The position numbers and the translations under genes are program-made. From Capnocytophaga granulosa ATCC 51502 (GTDB taxonomy: Bacteria > Bacteroidota > Bacteroidia > Flavobacteriales > Flavobacteriaceae), in NCBI RefSeq assembly GCF_000411115.1, contig NZ_KE150242.1:862218-926217 (forward strand): a stretch of 64,000 nt of DNA. Direction: 5' to 3'. The notes under the pieces are model-generated. The model was not told the origin of the DNA, searched no databases, and was given only the letters and a program-made list of their open reading frames with translations. Every line of letters begins with the position of its first letter. Positions within the stretch are counted from its first letter, which is position 1. This document shows positions 55,118 to 64,000 of the stretch, piece after piece.

Positions 55118-58100
55118 GTGAGTTCAAAATTTTTTACCAATTCAGAAGGAAATACCTTATTCAAGAAGTTTGAAGGTATCCTCAAAGCCATGAAACCTCA
55201 TTCATTTCAAGCTGTTTCCGCCTATTTTCGCTCTTCTGGCTATTTCAAAATGCGTGAGATGCTCAAAGAAGTAGAAGAAATCAAAATATTAGTAGGTATC
55301 AATGTAGATAACCTTGTCTTCGAAGCCCAAAGGCGTGGTATGATCTACTTTAGCAATGCTAATAAAACCAAAGAGGAGTTTGAAAAAGAGTTTATCAAGG
55401 ATATCAAAGAGGCTAAATATACCAAAGAGGTTGAAGATAGTATCTTAAGCTTTATACAAGATATAGCCGACAAGCGTATTGAGGTACGTATTCACAATAG
55501 CCATTCTATTCATGCTAAGTTCTATATCCTATTACCTAAAGAACATAGTGAATATACCGATGGTTGGGTTATTATGGGATCGTCCAATCTTACTGATGCT
55601 GGTATTGGAAGTAAGAAAGCTCCTAATTATGAACTCAATATTGCCTTAAAAGATTTTGATGATGTACAATTTGCCAAAGATGAATTTGCTAAATTATGGG
55701 CAAACTCAGACATACTAGAACCTACCGATGTACAATCGTTTATCAAGAATACCTATATTGGGCAAGAGTTTACCCCCTTTGACCTATTCATCAAGCTACT
55801 TATAGAATACTTTGGAAAGAATATAGATTATGATCCCAATACCATTGGTGATTTACCGTCAAATTATAAGAAACTAAGCTATCAGATAGACGCTGTAAAC
55901 CAAGGGTTTGACATGCTTCTAAAGCATAATGGTTTCTTTTTAGCCGATGTGGTAGGACTGGGGAAAACTCTTGTCGCTTCCATGATTGCCAAACGGTTTT
56001 GTATTGCCAATGGTTTTGAACAAACAAAAATTTTGGTAGTGACCCCTCCTGCGGTAGAGAGTAACTGGAAACAAACTTTCAAGTCCTTCCGCTTGGACAA
56101 AAACACGAAGTTCATCACCAACGGAAGCCTTGGTAAAATAGCCGATGGCACTGACTTAGACAACTACTGGGAGGTAGATGAATATGATCTTATTCTTGTA
56201 GATGAGGCTCACAAATATCGCAATCATACCTCACAAGGATTTAATCATCTGCAACGCATCTGTAAAATACCCCGAAGTAATGAAGGCCTTATAGAAGGAG
56301 ACAAAAAGAAAGTAATCCTTATTTCAGCCACACCACTGAATAACCGCCCTGAAGACTTGTATTACCAACTACAATTATTTCAGGATATCCGTAAGAGTAC
56401 CCTTGAAAAAGTAAGTAACCTGCAGCACTTCTTCTCTCCTCTGATACAGAAATATAGGGAGATTATGGATGCCAAAACTACTGATATAGAAGCAATACGT
56501 GAGATATACAAACAGATACGTGAGAAAGTAATTGCCGAAATTACGGTACGCCGTACCCGAAGAGACCTCAAGAAATATCCTAAATACTTAGAGGACATCA
56601 AGCAACAAGGTATTATTTTCCCAGAAATTGCTCCATTGCAGACCATAGAATATTATCTTAACCCAACTATCAGCAAACTTTTTTACAAGACTATTCTATC
56701 CCTAACCGATGATGACAAAATCAATTATTATCGCTACCAAGCGATTCGTTTCTTAAAGAAAGATATCCAAGAGGAATACTATAGCCAAGCAGAAAGAGTG
56801 TCACAATCCTTGGCTGCCATTATGAAAACCCTTATGGTCAAGCGTTTGGAAAGTAGCTTTGTTGCTTTCAAGAATACCTTGGAAAATCTACTGAAATCCA
56901 CCCAGCGAATGATCGAGATGTTTGCCAACAACAAGGTATATATAGCCCCTGACCTAAATATCAATGCCTTATTTGAAAAGGGCCTTTCCGAAGAGGAAAT
57001 TGACGAAATCGTTCTATCAAAAAATGTAGAGAATGCAAGAAACAACATTTTCACTGCGGATGATTTCGACCCTTCCTTCCTTATAGGACTTGAAAAAGAT
57101 GCTAAATCATTGAAAAACCTTGTTGAAGAATGGAAAAATGTTACTAATGATCCTAAGATAGAAAAATTATTTGATATTTTAGATACTGTTTTATTAGATA
57201 GAGACAAAAATCCTTCTCAACAACTTATTATCTTTACCGAAAGTAATGATACGGCTAACTATTTAAATGAAAAACTTTCTGAAGTAATTGATCCTAAGAA
57301 GATTTTAAAAATTTCTTCTGAGAATAGGAACAAAGTTTTTGAGCAAATTCAGGCCAATTTTGATGCCAACTATACCAAAGGGCGTAAGAATGACCTGAAA
57401 ATACTCATCACTACCGATGTTCTTGCCGAAGGAATTAATCTACATCGTGCCAATGTACTTTTAAACTATGATACCCCTTGGAATGCTACCCGACTTATGC
57501 AACGCTTAGGACGTATCAACCGAATAGGAAGCGAAACAGGGGTCATCTATAACTATCTATTCTATCCTTCGGCACAAGGAGATGAGGAAATCCGCCTCTA
57601 CAAGAAAGCTTATGTCAAGCTACAAGGTTTTCATTCCGCTTTCGGAGAAGATGCCCAAGTATTTACCAAAGAAGAGTTGGTTGAACAATTCGAACTCTTC
57701 AAGGAAGGTGAAGAAGGCGAAGAAGATAAGCGATTATATTACCTACGTCTGGTACGTGAGTTCAAGGACGCACACCCTTCGGAGTTCAAAAGAATTGCCA
57801 AGATTCCTTTCAAAGCGCGTACTGCCCGTAAAAATAAAAATACTTCCTTTGACGACGTCAAGGATGGTTCCATTATCTTTATGAAATCTCCTTATAAAAG
57901 AGAATTTTACAGAGTCAATGCACAAAAAGAAGTAGAGAATATTGATTTCTTAGAGGCCGCAGAACGATTTGAAGCCTCCTTTACAGAAAAAGGATATGAG
58001 CTTCCCATTTCTCATTACACTGATGTAAATTTGGCGCAACAGTCCTTTGAGAAAGACCTCTCTCATGCCCATACCCATATGGTAACTTCCGTAGATAAAG

Positions 58101-58417
58101 CGGATGGAAATACCATGCATGCTAAAAAATTCTTAAGAGAAATCAAAAGTACTTCCCATCAAGAAGAAGTAAAAATAGCTTGTGATCAATTATCTAAGCT
58201 CATTGACAAAGGTACTTTTACCGCTATTCCTAATGAGATTAAGAAAATAAGACAACAGCTTGAAAAACAAAAAATCACCTATGGCCAAGTACAAAATATG
58301 ATCTTGACCATGACCAAGAAATATGCCACAGCATCCTTTGAGGAGACCAAAGAGAAAAAAGAAAAAATGATAGATTTTGCCCCAGAAATAGTAATCAGTG
58401 AAACATTTATAAAATAA
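55118..58417 (+). CDS. PLD-nuclease/SNF2-type helicase fusion protein
   Basis: A 1099-residue protein from a GTG start. The N-terminal phospholipase-D-like nuclease domain (about 20-180) has the HKD half-motif in 'IHAKFYIL' (His132, Lys134) and 'GSSNLT' (154-159). An SF2/SNF2-like motor follows: motif I 'DVVGLGKTLVASM' (G280-T284), DEAH 362-365 in 'LVDEAHKYRN', SATP 403-406, and motif VI 'LMQRLGRINRIG' near 790-803. The C-terminal 250 residues are unassigned. Domain order recalls the nuclease-translocase half of Type ISP restriction enzymes and the DISARM DrmC/DrmD components. The stop overlaps the next ATG by one base. Confidence 0.9.
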   Translation: MSSKFFTNSEGNTLFKKFEGILKAMKPHSFQAVSAYFRSSGYFKMREMLKEVEEIKILVGINVDNLVFEAQRRGMIYFSNANKTKEEFEKEFIKDIKEAKYTKEVEDSILSFIQDIADKRIEVRIHNSHSIHAKFYILLPKEHSEYTDGWVIMGSSNLTDAGIGSKKAPNYELNIALKDFDDVQFAKDEFAKLWANSDILEPTDVQSFIKNTYIGQEFTPFDLFIKLLIEYFGKNIDYDPNTIGDLPSNYKKLSYQIDAVNQGFDMLLKHNGFFLADVVGLGKTLVASMIAKRFCIANGFEQTKILVVTPPAVESNWKQTFKSFRLDKNTKFITNGSLGKIADGTDLDNYWEVDEYDLILVDEAHKYRNHTSQGFNHLQRICKIPRSNEGLIEGDKKKVILISATPLNNRPEDLYYQLQLFQDIRKSTLEKVSNLQHFFSPLIQKYREIMDAKTTDIEAIREIYKQIREKVIAEITVRRTRRDLKKYPKYLEDIKQQGIIFPEIAPLQTIEYYLNPTISKLFYKTILSLTDDDKINYYRYQAIRFLKKDIQEEYYSQAERVSQSLAAIMKTLMVKRLESSFVAFKNTLENLLKSTQRMIEMFANNKVYIAPDLNINALFEKGLSEEEIDEIVLSKNVENARNNIFTADDFDPSFLIGLEKDAKSLKNLVEEWKNVTNDPKIEKLFDILDTVLLDRDKNPSQQLIIFTESNDTANYLNEKLSEVIDPKKILKISSENRNKVFEQIQANFDANYTKGRKNDLKILITTDVLAEGINLHRANVLLNYDTPWNATRLMQRLGRINRIGSETGVIYNYLFYPSAQGDEEIRLYKKAYVKLQGFHSAFGEDAQVFTKEELVEQFELFKEGEEGEEDKRLYYLRLVREFKDAHPSEFKRIAKIPFKARTARKNKNTSFDDVKDGSIIFMKSPYKREFYRVNAQKEVENIDFLEAAERFEASFTEKGYELPISHYTDVNLAQQSFEKDLSHAHTHMVTSVDKADGNTMHAKKFLREIKSTSHQEEVKIACDQLSKLIDKGTFTAIPNEIKKIRQQLEKQKITYGQVQNMILTMTKKYATASFEETKEKKEKMIDFAPEIVISETFIK

Positions 58418-61400
58418 TGAAAGATTTAAAAGATATATTAGCCCACCCCTATAACCAAAAAGATTGGACAGACTTCCTAACCCAACTTTTCCATGAGAAA
58501 GACAGCTCCTCCGATGAGGGGATTCTTAGCACGCCACAAAGGATTCCTATGAGCCACGACAAGGTAAAAGAAGCCTACGAACTGGGAAACTATCTTACCT
58601 CCGATGAAAGGCTTATCGGTATCTATCAGGTAAATATCTCAGAGGATATGCTCCTATACCGTAACAAAGTAGGCCTTAGAAAGCTCATGGCAAAAATCTA
58701 CAAATACAATGTAGATGGAGTATTAGTGGCTTTTGTACAAGAAAAAAAGTGGAGGCTCTCCTTTATATCCGAATTCGTAAAGGAAATAGACCATCAAGGG
58801 AAAATGATTAAGCAAATCACCGATGAAAAACGCTTTACTTACCTCTTGGGAGAAGGAGAAAAAACAAAAACAGCTACCGATAGGCTCAAAAAATTAGTCG
58901 GGAAGCCCTTATCCTTGCAAGATTTCTTTGAAGTATTCTCCGTAGAAATGCTTAGCAAAGACTTCTTTAGAGAATATAAGGAGATCTATGAAGAGTTTGT
59001 CGCTGAAATCTTCAAAGAAGAACACAACCAAGCTCTCTTCAAGGGTAATGATAAGGCCGTACGTGATTTTGTAAAACGTATGATGGGGCGTATTGTTTTC
59101 CTATACTTTATACAGAAAAAAGGCTGGTTGGCTGTCCCCAAAGGTAAGAATTGGGGAGAGGGAAACCATAACTATCTCTACCACCTATACCAAGAAACTC
59201 CCAAAGAGGACTGGCCTTACTTTTATGAAAAACGTTTGGTACCTCTCTTTTTTGATACGCTTACCAATAAAGATTCTGAAAGCGAAGACAATCCTTTGCG
59301 TTTCCCTTACCTCAATGGGGGACTCTTTGACAAATCCCAAGATGAGAACTTTGACTCCATAGTCCTCCCCTATGAGACCTTTAGTCGCCTCTTTGACACC
59401 TTTGACAAGTATAACTTTACCGTATATGAGGATTCCCCCAACGAACATACAGTAGCGGTAGACCCCGAAATGTTAGGCCATATCTTTGAAAACCTCTTGG
59501 AGGACAACAAAGACAAAGGGGCTTTCTATACCCCTAAGGAGATTGTACATTATATGTGCAAGGAGAGCCTAAAGACCTTCCTGCTTTCAAAAATAACCTT
59601 TGATGATTCATCAGAAAAAATAAAAGATGTTATCACAAAAATAATAGAACACCAACCTCTTAATGAGGATGAGGAGAAATATATAAGAGAAAAAGAACAT
59701 ATTATCACTGCCTCTGTAGAAAATGTAAAGATATGCGACCCTGCCATTGGTTCTGGGGCTTTCCCTATGGGCTTGCTACAGGAGATATACTATCTTAAGA
59801 TTACCCTACAACAATTGGGAATTATCCCAGAACAAAACGACGCACAGATAAAAAAACACATCATAGAGCAGACCATTTATGGTGTAGATATTGATTCAGG
59901 AGCGGTAGATATAGCCCGACTACGCTTTTGGCTCAGCCTTGTAGTAGATGAACCAAAACCACAACCCCTCCCTAACTTAGATTTTAAAATCATGCAAGGC
60001 AATAGCCTTTTAGAAAGCTACCAAGGAGTGGATCTAAGCCATATAGGAAAAGAGGAAGAAATTATTGCTCATAAAGACTCCATAGATTTTGGTGATAATT
60101 TCAAAACATCAAAGCAAATTTTTCTTTTCACTGATACTCATAAAGAACATATACAACAACTTATCAAAGATTATTTTACCTCAACAGAAGATAAAATTCT
60201 AAAGCGCAAGCAAATTAATGATCTCATAGAAGAGAAAATACGTGCTAAGATTTACAAAGAAAAACTTGAGATTAGAGGAAATATAGATTATTTTTTCGAT
60301 AAATATAATCTTACCTCTGAAGAAGATTTAGAAGATAAACTCCAAAAAGGTATCCTTACCTCAAAGGGAAGAGAGTACAAAGCCTATATAGCTAATCAAA
60401 GGCGCCTTTCTGAACTTAATACCATAGAAAACGAACTTATCAGTTTCCAAACCAAAATAGAACGCCCTTATTTTCTTTGGCATACTTACTTCAAAGATGT
60501 CTTTGACAAAGGAGGTTTCGATATCGTTATCGGAAATCCCCCTTATGTAAATGTAGAAAAGATAGATCTTATTATAAAGAGTAATATAGATAGATTTAGA
60601 ACAGCCTATAAAAAATATGATCTATATGTTCTATTCTATGAAAGGGCTCTACAACTATTGAAAAAGGGAGGAGTACTATCTTTTATAACATCAAATAAAT
60701 TTCTTTCACAAGAATATGGATTAATATTGCGGCAAGAACTTTTAAAAAATACCATAGAAAAAATTGTTAACTTCAACTATGATATTTTTGATAATGCGAC
60801 AGTTAGAACTTGTATTCTTATACTAAGTAAACAAGAGCCTAAATACAAACATTCAATTAAACTAATAGATATAAACTCAAAGAAAGATACAGAGAAATTT
60901 ATCAATAGAAAATATGATACTATTTTTCAAAATGTATTCAAAACTACTGAATACAATAATTTTAGAATAAATCTTACAGAAGAAAAAATGTCTATTCTTG
61001 ATAAAATAGATGAAAAATCTATTAATTTAGAAGAAATTTGTTCTGTAAATTATGGTTTAAGACCTATTAGTCTTAGTGGTAAAGAAAAAACAGAATTTAT
61101 TAAAGATAATTTCTCAGATGGATATAAAAAGTACTTTGAGGGAAAAGATACAGGAGGTTGGATAATAAACAGCTATAGGTATTTAAATTACTTAAAAGAG
61201 GATATTTATAATCCTATGTTTGAAGAGCTATTTGAAAATCCTAAATTAGCAGGTCTTTGTACATTAAGTGAAATCAATAAACTAAGATTCATATATGATG
61301 AAAAAAATTATTATGCCAATCATTCTTTAGTTATCTTAACTTTATGGTATTTATTTGAAAATGTGAATAATAATACTATTAAAAGAAATATTAGTAATAA

Positions 61401-61908
61401 AAAAATAGAATTATCAAAAGAGTTTGAATATAAATATTTACAAGGTATTTTAAATTCAAAACTCATAAAATTTTATGTAAATGAACTATTCTATGATGGC
61501 ACTCATTTTTATCCTAACCATATGAAAGCCTTACCTGTCAAAAAAGCAAATAAGGAAACCCAACAACTTTTTGTAATATTAGTAAATATGATACATCATT
61601 TACAACCCAATGTAAGTGAAGACATATTTACTCACACTTCCAATCTAGATGTAGCCTCTCATTTCCAAAATATACTTGATATGATGGTATATGAGCTTTA
61701 TTTTGAAATTCATACTAAAGTAGTTGGAGTAAATGTACTACAATTTATCAAACCTATGATGGAAGAAATACAAAATCTTCCGATAAATGAACAAATTGAA
61801 AGATTTTATAAATGGTATCAGCAATCCGAAAACAATGTTAGACAAAGAGTTTTATTGCTTGACACACGTAGTGAAAACTTATTGGCTATTATCAATAAAA
61901 TCATATAG
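58417..61908 (+). CDS. Eco57I-like N6-adenine DNA methyltransferase with specificity domain
   Basis: An 1163-residue protein. The N-terminal 350 residues ('LRKLMAKIYKYNVDGVLVAF') form a coupler-like region with no recognised nuclease motif. 'GAFYTPKEIV' (about 368-377), SAM motif I 'CDPAIGSGAFPMG' (about 440-452) and the amino-MTase motif 'NPPYV' (706-710) define an N6-adenine enzyme. The C-terminal part (about 880-1100, 'VNYGLRPISL', 'GGWIINSYRY') is a TaqI/Eco57I-like target-recognition domain. Residues after about 560 are encoded by markedly more AT-rich DNA, suggesting recombination. It starts inside the helicase stop codon; the ATPase gene follows after 2 nt. Confidence 0.9.
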   Translation: MKDLKDILAHPYNQKDWTDFLTQLFHEKDSSSDEGILSTPQRIPMSHDKVKEAYELGNYLTSDERLIGIYQVNISEDMLLYRNKVGLRKLMAKIYKYNVDGVLVAFVQEKKWRLSFISEFVKEIDHQGKMIKQITDEKRFTYLLGEGEKTKTATDRLKKLVGKPLSLQDFFEVFSVEMLSKDFFREYKEIYEEFVAEIFKEEHNQALFKGNDKAVRDFVKRMMGRIVFLYFIQKKGWLAVPKGKNWGEGNHNYLYHLYQETPKEDWPYFYEKRLVPLFFDTLTNKDSESEDNPLRFPYLNGGLFDKSQDENFDSIVLPYETFSRLFDTFDKYNFTVYEDSPNEHTVAVDPEMLGHIFENLLEDNKDKGAFYTPKEIVHYMCKESLKTFLLSKITFDDSSEKIKDVITKIIEHQPLNEDEEKYIREKEHIITASVENVKICDPAIGSGAFPMGLLQEIYYLKITLQQLGIIPEQNDAQIKKHIIEQTIYGVDIDSGAVDIARLRFWLSLVVDEPKPQPLPNLDFKIMQGNSLLESYQGVDLSHIGKEEEIIAHKDSIDFGDNFKTSKQIFLFTDTHKEHIQQLIKDYFTSTEDKILKRKQINDLIEEKIRAKIYKEKLEIRGNIDYFFDKYNLTSEEDLEDKLQKGILTSKGREYKAYIANQRRLSELNTIENELISFQTKIERPYFLWHTYFKDVFDKGGFDIVIGNPPYVNVEKIDLIIKSNIDRFRTAYKKYDLYVLFYERALQLLKKGGVLSFITSNKFLSQEYGLILRQELLKNTIEKIVNFNYDIFDNATVRTCILILSKQEPKYKHSIKLIDINSKKDTEKFINRKYDTIFQNVFKTTEYNNFRINLTEEKMSILDKIDEKSINLEEICSVNYGLRPISLSGKEKTEFIKDNFSDGYKKYFEGKDTGGWIINSYRYLNYLKEDIYNPMFEELFENPKLAGLCTLSEINKLRFIYDEKNYYANHSLVILTLWYLFENVNNNTIKRNISNKKIELSKEFEYKYLQGILNSKLIKFYVNELFYDGTHFYPNHMKALPVKKANKETQQLFVILVNMIHHLQPNVSEDIFTHTSNLDVASHFQNILDMMVYELYFEIHTKVVGVNVLQFIKPMMEEIQNLPINEQIERFYKWYQQSENNVRQRVLLLDTRSENLLAIINKII

Positions 61909-61910
61909 AA

Positions 61911-63836
61911 ATGAGCAAAATTAAAACCATCAAAATTAATAATTTTAAATTTTTTACTAATGATATTCCTTTAGAATTGGAAGGAAAACATCTACTATTA
62001 TTTGGAGAAAATGGTAGTGGCAAAAGCTCTATTTATTGGGCTTTATATACCCTTTTTCAGGCAGCAATAAAAGATACTATCACAGATTTTCAGAAGTATT
62101 TTAAACATCCTGATAACTCTGAAGAATCTTTAATCAACATTTATGCTGAACCTAATATTACAAATGGGATAGAAGATTACAAATCGTTTATTGAAGTAGA
62201 AACTACTGACAATAAAACATATAGAGTCTCTCAGCTAGACACAGCTATAAATGGTGATACTGAGGCTATTGAAGTAACTATGGCTTCTGATTTTCTAAAC
62301 TATAAAGTGTTATACAAATTTCAAGACTTTTGGAATGGGGAGCAGATAGATTTAGCAGATATTTTTGTAGGCTATATATTACCCTATATAAAGTTTACTT
62401 CTTCTGAAATTAGAGATAGACAATTATCAAACGCCTATGAAATGTGGCAAGAAATCACAAAAGGCCCTGGTACTACTACCAATTCAAAAGGTAAAATCAT
62501 ACAGGTTTATAAACACAGTGAAGAGTACAGGTCTTTTCAAAGATTTTCTGGACACTTTGAAAATGAAATGAGAAGTTTAATAGACTTCATTAATGTAAAT
62601 GCTCCTGAAATTTTAAAAGAACTAGGCTATAATATTGATTTTCATTTGGAATATGAATCTCATACTCACCACAAGAAAGATGTTAAATATGAATGTGCTC
62701 TTTTCAAAATAGTTTTAAAGATAACGTCCTATTTAGGAAAAACTATTTCAATTCATCGCCCTCAGTCCTTTTTGAATGAAGCTAAATTTACAGCTATTGC
62801 TATAGCTATTCGGTTAGCTGTACTGAAGAAAAGAATAAATACAGAAACATCTGTTCTTAAATTTATCGTTTTTGATGATATAATGATAAGTTTAGATATG
62901 AACAACCGAGATAAACTAATAGAATATCTCTTATCAGCTAAAAGCGATTTTACAAAAAACTATCAATTATTATTTCTTACTCACGATAAAAATTTGTATG
63001 ATTTTCTATACTTCAAAATTAAAAAGTTAGATAGCCTTGATAATTGGAAGCGTAAAGAAATGTTTATTGGCAAAGACGAGGAAAAAGAATACCCAATAAT
63101 AATAGATAGTGAAATAGAATTTATAGACAAAGCTAAAAAGCATTTTCAAGCAAATGATTATGTGGCTGCCTCTATATATATTAGGAAAGAGTTGGAAAAA
63201 ATAGTAAGAGAGAGACTACCTGATGAAGTGAAATACAAATCTGATGGCAATTTCCTTTCCTTACAAAATTTATGGAAAAAAATGAAAGAGAGATATAAAG
63301 ATATAAACAAACCTATTCCTGAAGAAATAAATTCTCTCTTTGAAGAATCTAAATTGTTTGTACTCAACCCTCAAGCCCACTATCAAAATTATTCCTTTCC
63401 TATCTATAAAATAGAGTTAGAAAAAGCATTTAAGCTAATAGACAAGTTAAATTCAGTTTCAATACCAGAACGAAAAATTTTGTTAGCTAAAGGTATGGAA
63501 CTTGAATTTAAACACCCAACACTAAATTATACCTTTAAGTTTAAACTACTTAGTGATTTTTATAAAGATTCTTTAGATACCAACTCAAAATCTATATATC
63601 CTAAATGTAAAGTTATGTATTGGCAATTTGAAGGTAAAGATTTTTCTGATATACAAACCCGACAAGTACTTTCTCAGGATGAAATAGATAAAATACAACA
63701 TAGAGAGGACAAGTTAGATAAAGTAATTGCTAATATAAAAAAATGTTTTTCTCTTACAGATAATAAAATAATCTACGAAAACACTAAAATCAATGATATT
63801 TGGAAATTAAAAGATATTATTGATTGGGATATTTAA
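61911..63836 (+). CDS. ABC/RecF-type AAA ATPase of the defence operon
   Basis: A 641-residue ATPase with Walker A 'GENGSGKSS' at 32-40. Walker B and a signature-like region are 'VFDDIMISLDM' (about 319-330), preceded by a degenerate 'SFLNEAKFTAIAIAIRLA' (about 286) in place of LSGGQ; the H-loop is in 'FLTHDKNLYDF' (about 355). Residues about 395-500 form a separate helical region ('FIDKAKKHFQANDYVAAS') that may be HEPN-like; this is uncertain. Such proteins act in RloC/PtuA/OLD-type defence. It follows the methyltransferase by 2 nt and is AT-rich. Confidence 0.85.
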   Translation: MSKIKTIKINNFKFFTNDIPLELEGKHLLLFGENGSGKSSIYWALYTLFQAAIKDTITDFQKYFKHPDNSEESLINIYAEPNITNGIEDYKSFIEVETTDNKTYRVSQLDTAINGDTEAIEVTMASDFLNYKVLYKFQDFWNGEQIDLADIFVGYILPYIKFTSSEIRDRQLSNAYEMWQEITKGPGTTTNSKGKIIQVYKHSEEYRSFQRFSGHFENEMRSLIDFINVNAPEILKELGYNIDFHLEYESHTHHKKDVKYECALFKIVLKITSYLGKTISIHRPQSFLNEAKFTAIAIAIRLAVLKKRINTETSVLKFIVFDDIMISLDMNNRDKLIEYLLSAKSDFTKNYQLLFLTHDKNLYDFLYFKIKKLDSLDNWKRKEMFIGKDEEKEYPIIIDSEIEFIDKAKKHFQANDYVAASIYIRKELEKIVRERLPDEVKYKSDGNFLSLQNLWKKMKERYKDINKPIPEEINSLFEESKLFVLNPQAHYQNYSFPIYKIELEKAFKLIDKLNSVSIPERKILLAKGMELEFKHPTLNYTFKFKLLSDFYKDSLDTNSKSIYPKCKVMYWQFEGKDFSDIQTRQVLSQDEIDKIQHREDKLDKVIANIKKCFSLTDNKIIYENTKINDIWKLKDIIDWDI

Positions 63837-63853
63837 TAAAATTAGTACCTTTG
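63824..63853 (+). promoter_or_regulatory. Promoter of the last, partial gene
   Basis: TTG (63824-63826), a 19-nt spacer and TACCTTTG (63846-63853): an exact consensus promoter that begins inside the 3' end of the ATPase gene. The gene after it can therefore be transcribed independently. Confidence 0.7.
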
Positions 63854-63873
63854 CACTTCAAGAAAACATAAAA

Positions 63874-64000
63874 ATGGCACAAGATTTAAAATTAGAAATT
63901 TTTAGAATAACAATAAAAGAAAGACATTCAAGAGATGATAAAATACTTTCTTTCAGTAAATTATTTGATAAATTAGAGACTGATGATAAAGAAAATAAGT
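63874..64000 (+). CDS. Unidentified gene, 3' end outside window
   Basis: An open frame from the ATG at 63874 through the window end (42 complete codons), beginning M-A-Q-D-L-K-L-E-I-F. It is Lys/Asp/Glu-rich and likely helical; no family is recognised. Its own promoter suggests it need not be co-expressed with the ATPase. Its adjacency makes it a candidate immunity or effector component, by position only. Confidence 0.55.
   Translation, partial: MAQDLKLEIFRITIKERHSRDDKILSFSKLFDKLETDDKENK

Noticed and set aside
53823..64000. A complete DISARM or BREX locus
   Set aside because: The visible genes lack DrmA, DrmB (DUF1998), PglZ and BrxC-type proteins; only component-level similarity is supported.

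Overview
The window is 64 kb of a low-GC Bacteroidota chromosome, most likely class Flavobacteriia and plausibly Capnocytophaga or a close relative (the genus is inferred, not proven). The evidence is the -7 promoter box TAnnTTTG (often with a TTG box about 19 nt upstream) in front of many genes, the absence of clear Shine-Dalgarno sequences, a bacillithiol enzyme (BshC), Bacteroidota-typical families (DUF3078, DUF5683, a TonB receptor with a carboxypeptidase-like N-terminal domain), and dense intergenic heptamer repeats. No rRNA, tRNA or CRISPR array was seen.

Layout. 1-7.8 kb: end of dapF, an acetyltransferase, fabH-accB-accC (fatty acid synthesis), trxB, ung, and dnaK behind a sigma-54-like promoter. 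7.8-11.8 kb: an McrBC-type modified-DNA restriction operon on the minus strand with a divergent 59-residue antitoxin-like gene. 11.9-25.9 kb: lipB, an L,D-transpeptidase lipoprotein, two tandem VIT-domain paralogues, a flotillin/NfeD-like pair, cdd, bshC and a UPF0173 hydrolase. 25.9-31.6 kb, minus strand: nadD-gmk, the ribosomal block rplM-rpsI-rpsB-tsf with structured leaders, and a toxin-antitoxin pair. 31.8-50.5 kb: manA-ruvC-hemW, DUF3078, parA-parB-DUF5683, fabG, tgt-lptG-like, DUF445, lipoproteins, ribE and pdxA (divergent), an AspT/YidE-like transporter, and map with a methyltransferase.

50.5-64 kb is accessory. A 0.76-kb gap carries a MITE-like repeat, and a TonB-dependent siderophore-type receptor follows. 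Then comes a tight operon of a DUF1016/YhcG nuclease, a PLD-nuclease/SNF2-helicase fusion, a giant Eco57I-like N6-adenine methyltransferase and an ABC-type ATPase; a further gene with its own promoter runs off the window. The helicase and methyltransferase overlap by 1 nt and together reproduce the domain order of Type ISP restriction enzymes, split into two polypeptides with a PLD nuclease in the usual nuclease slot. This is the best candidate for an under-described defence system here.

Non-coding structure worth attention: a mobile-looking element of about 220 bp in two near-identical inverted copies 33 kb apart plus a diverged partial copy with a compensatory hairpin change; heptanucleotide repeats at many gene borders; a perfect 29-bp hairpin sharing the stop codon of a VIT gene; nested stems ahead of rplM and rpsB; and a terminator-like hairpin between rpsB and tsf.
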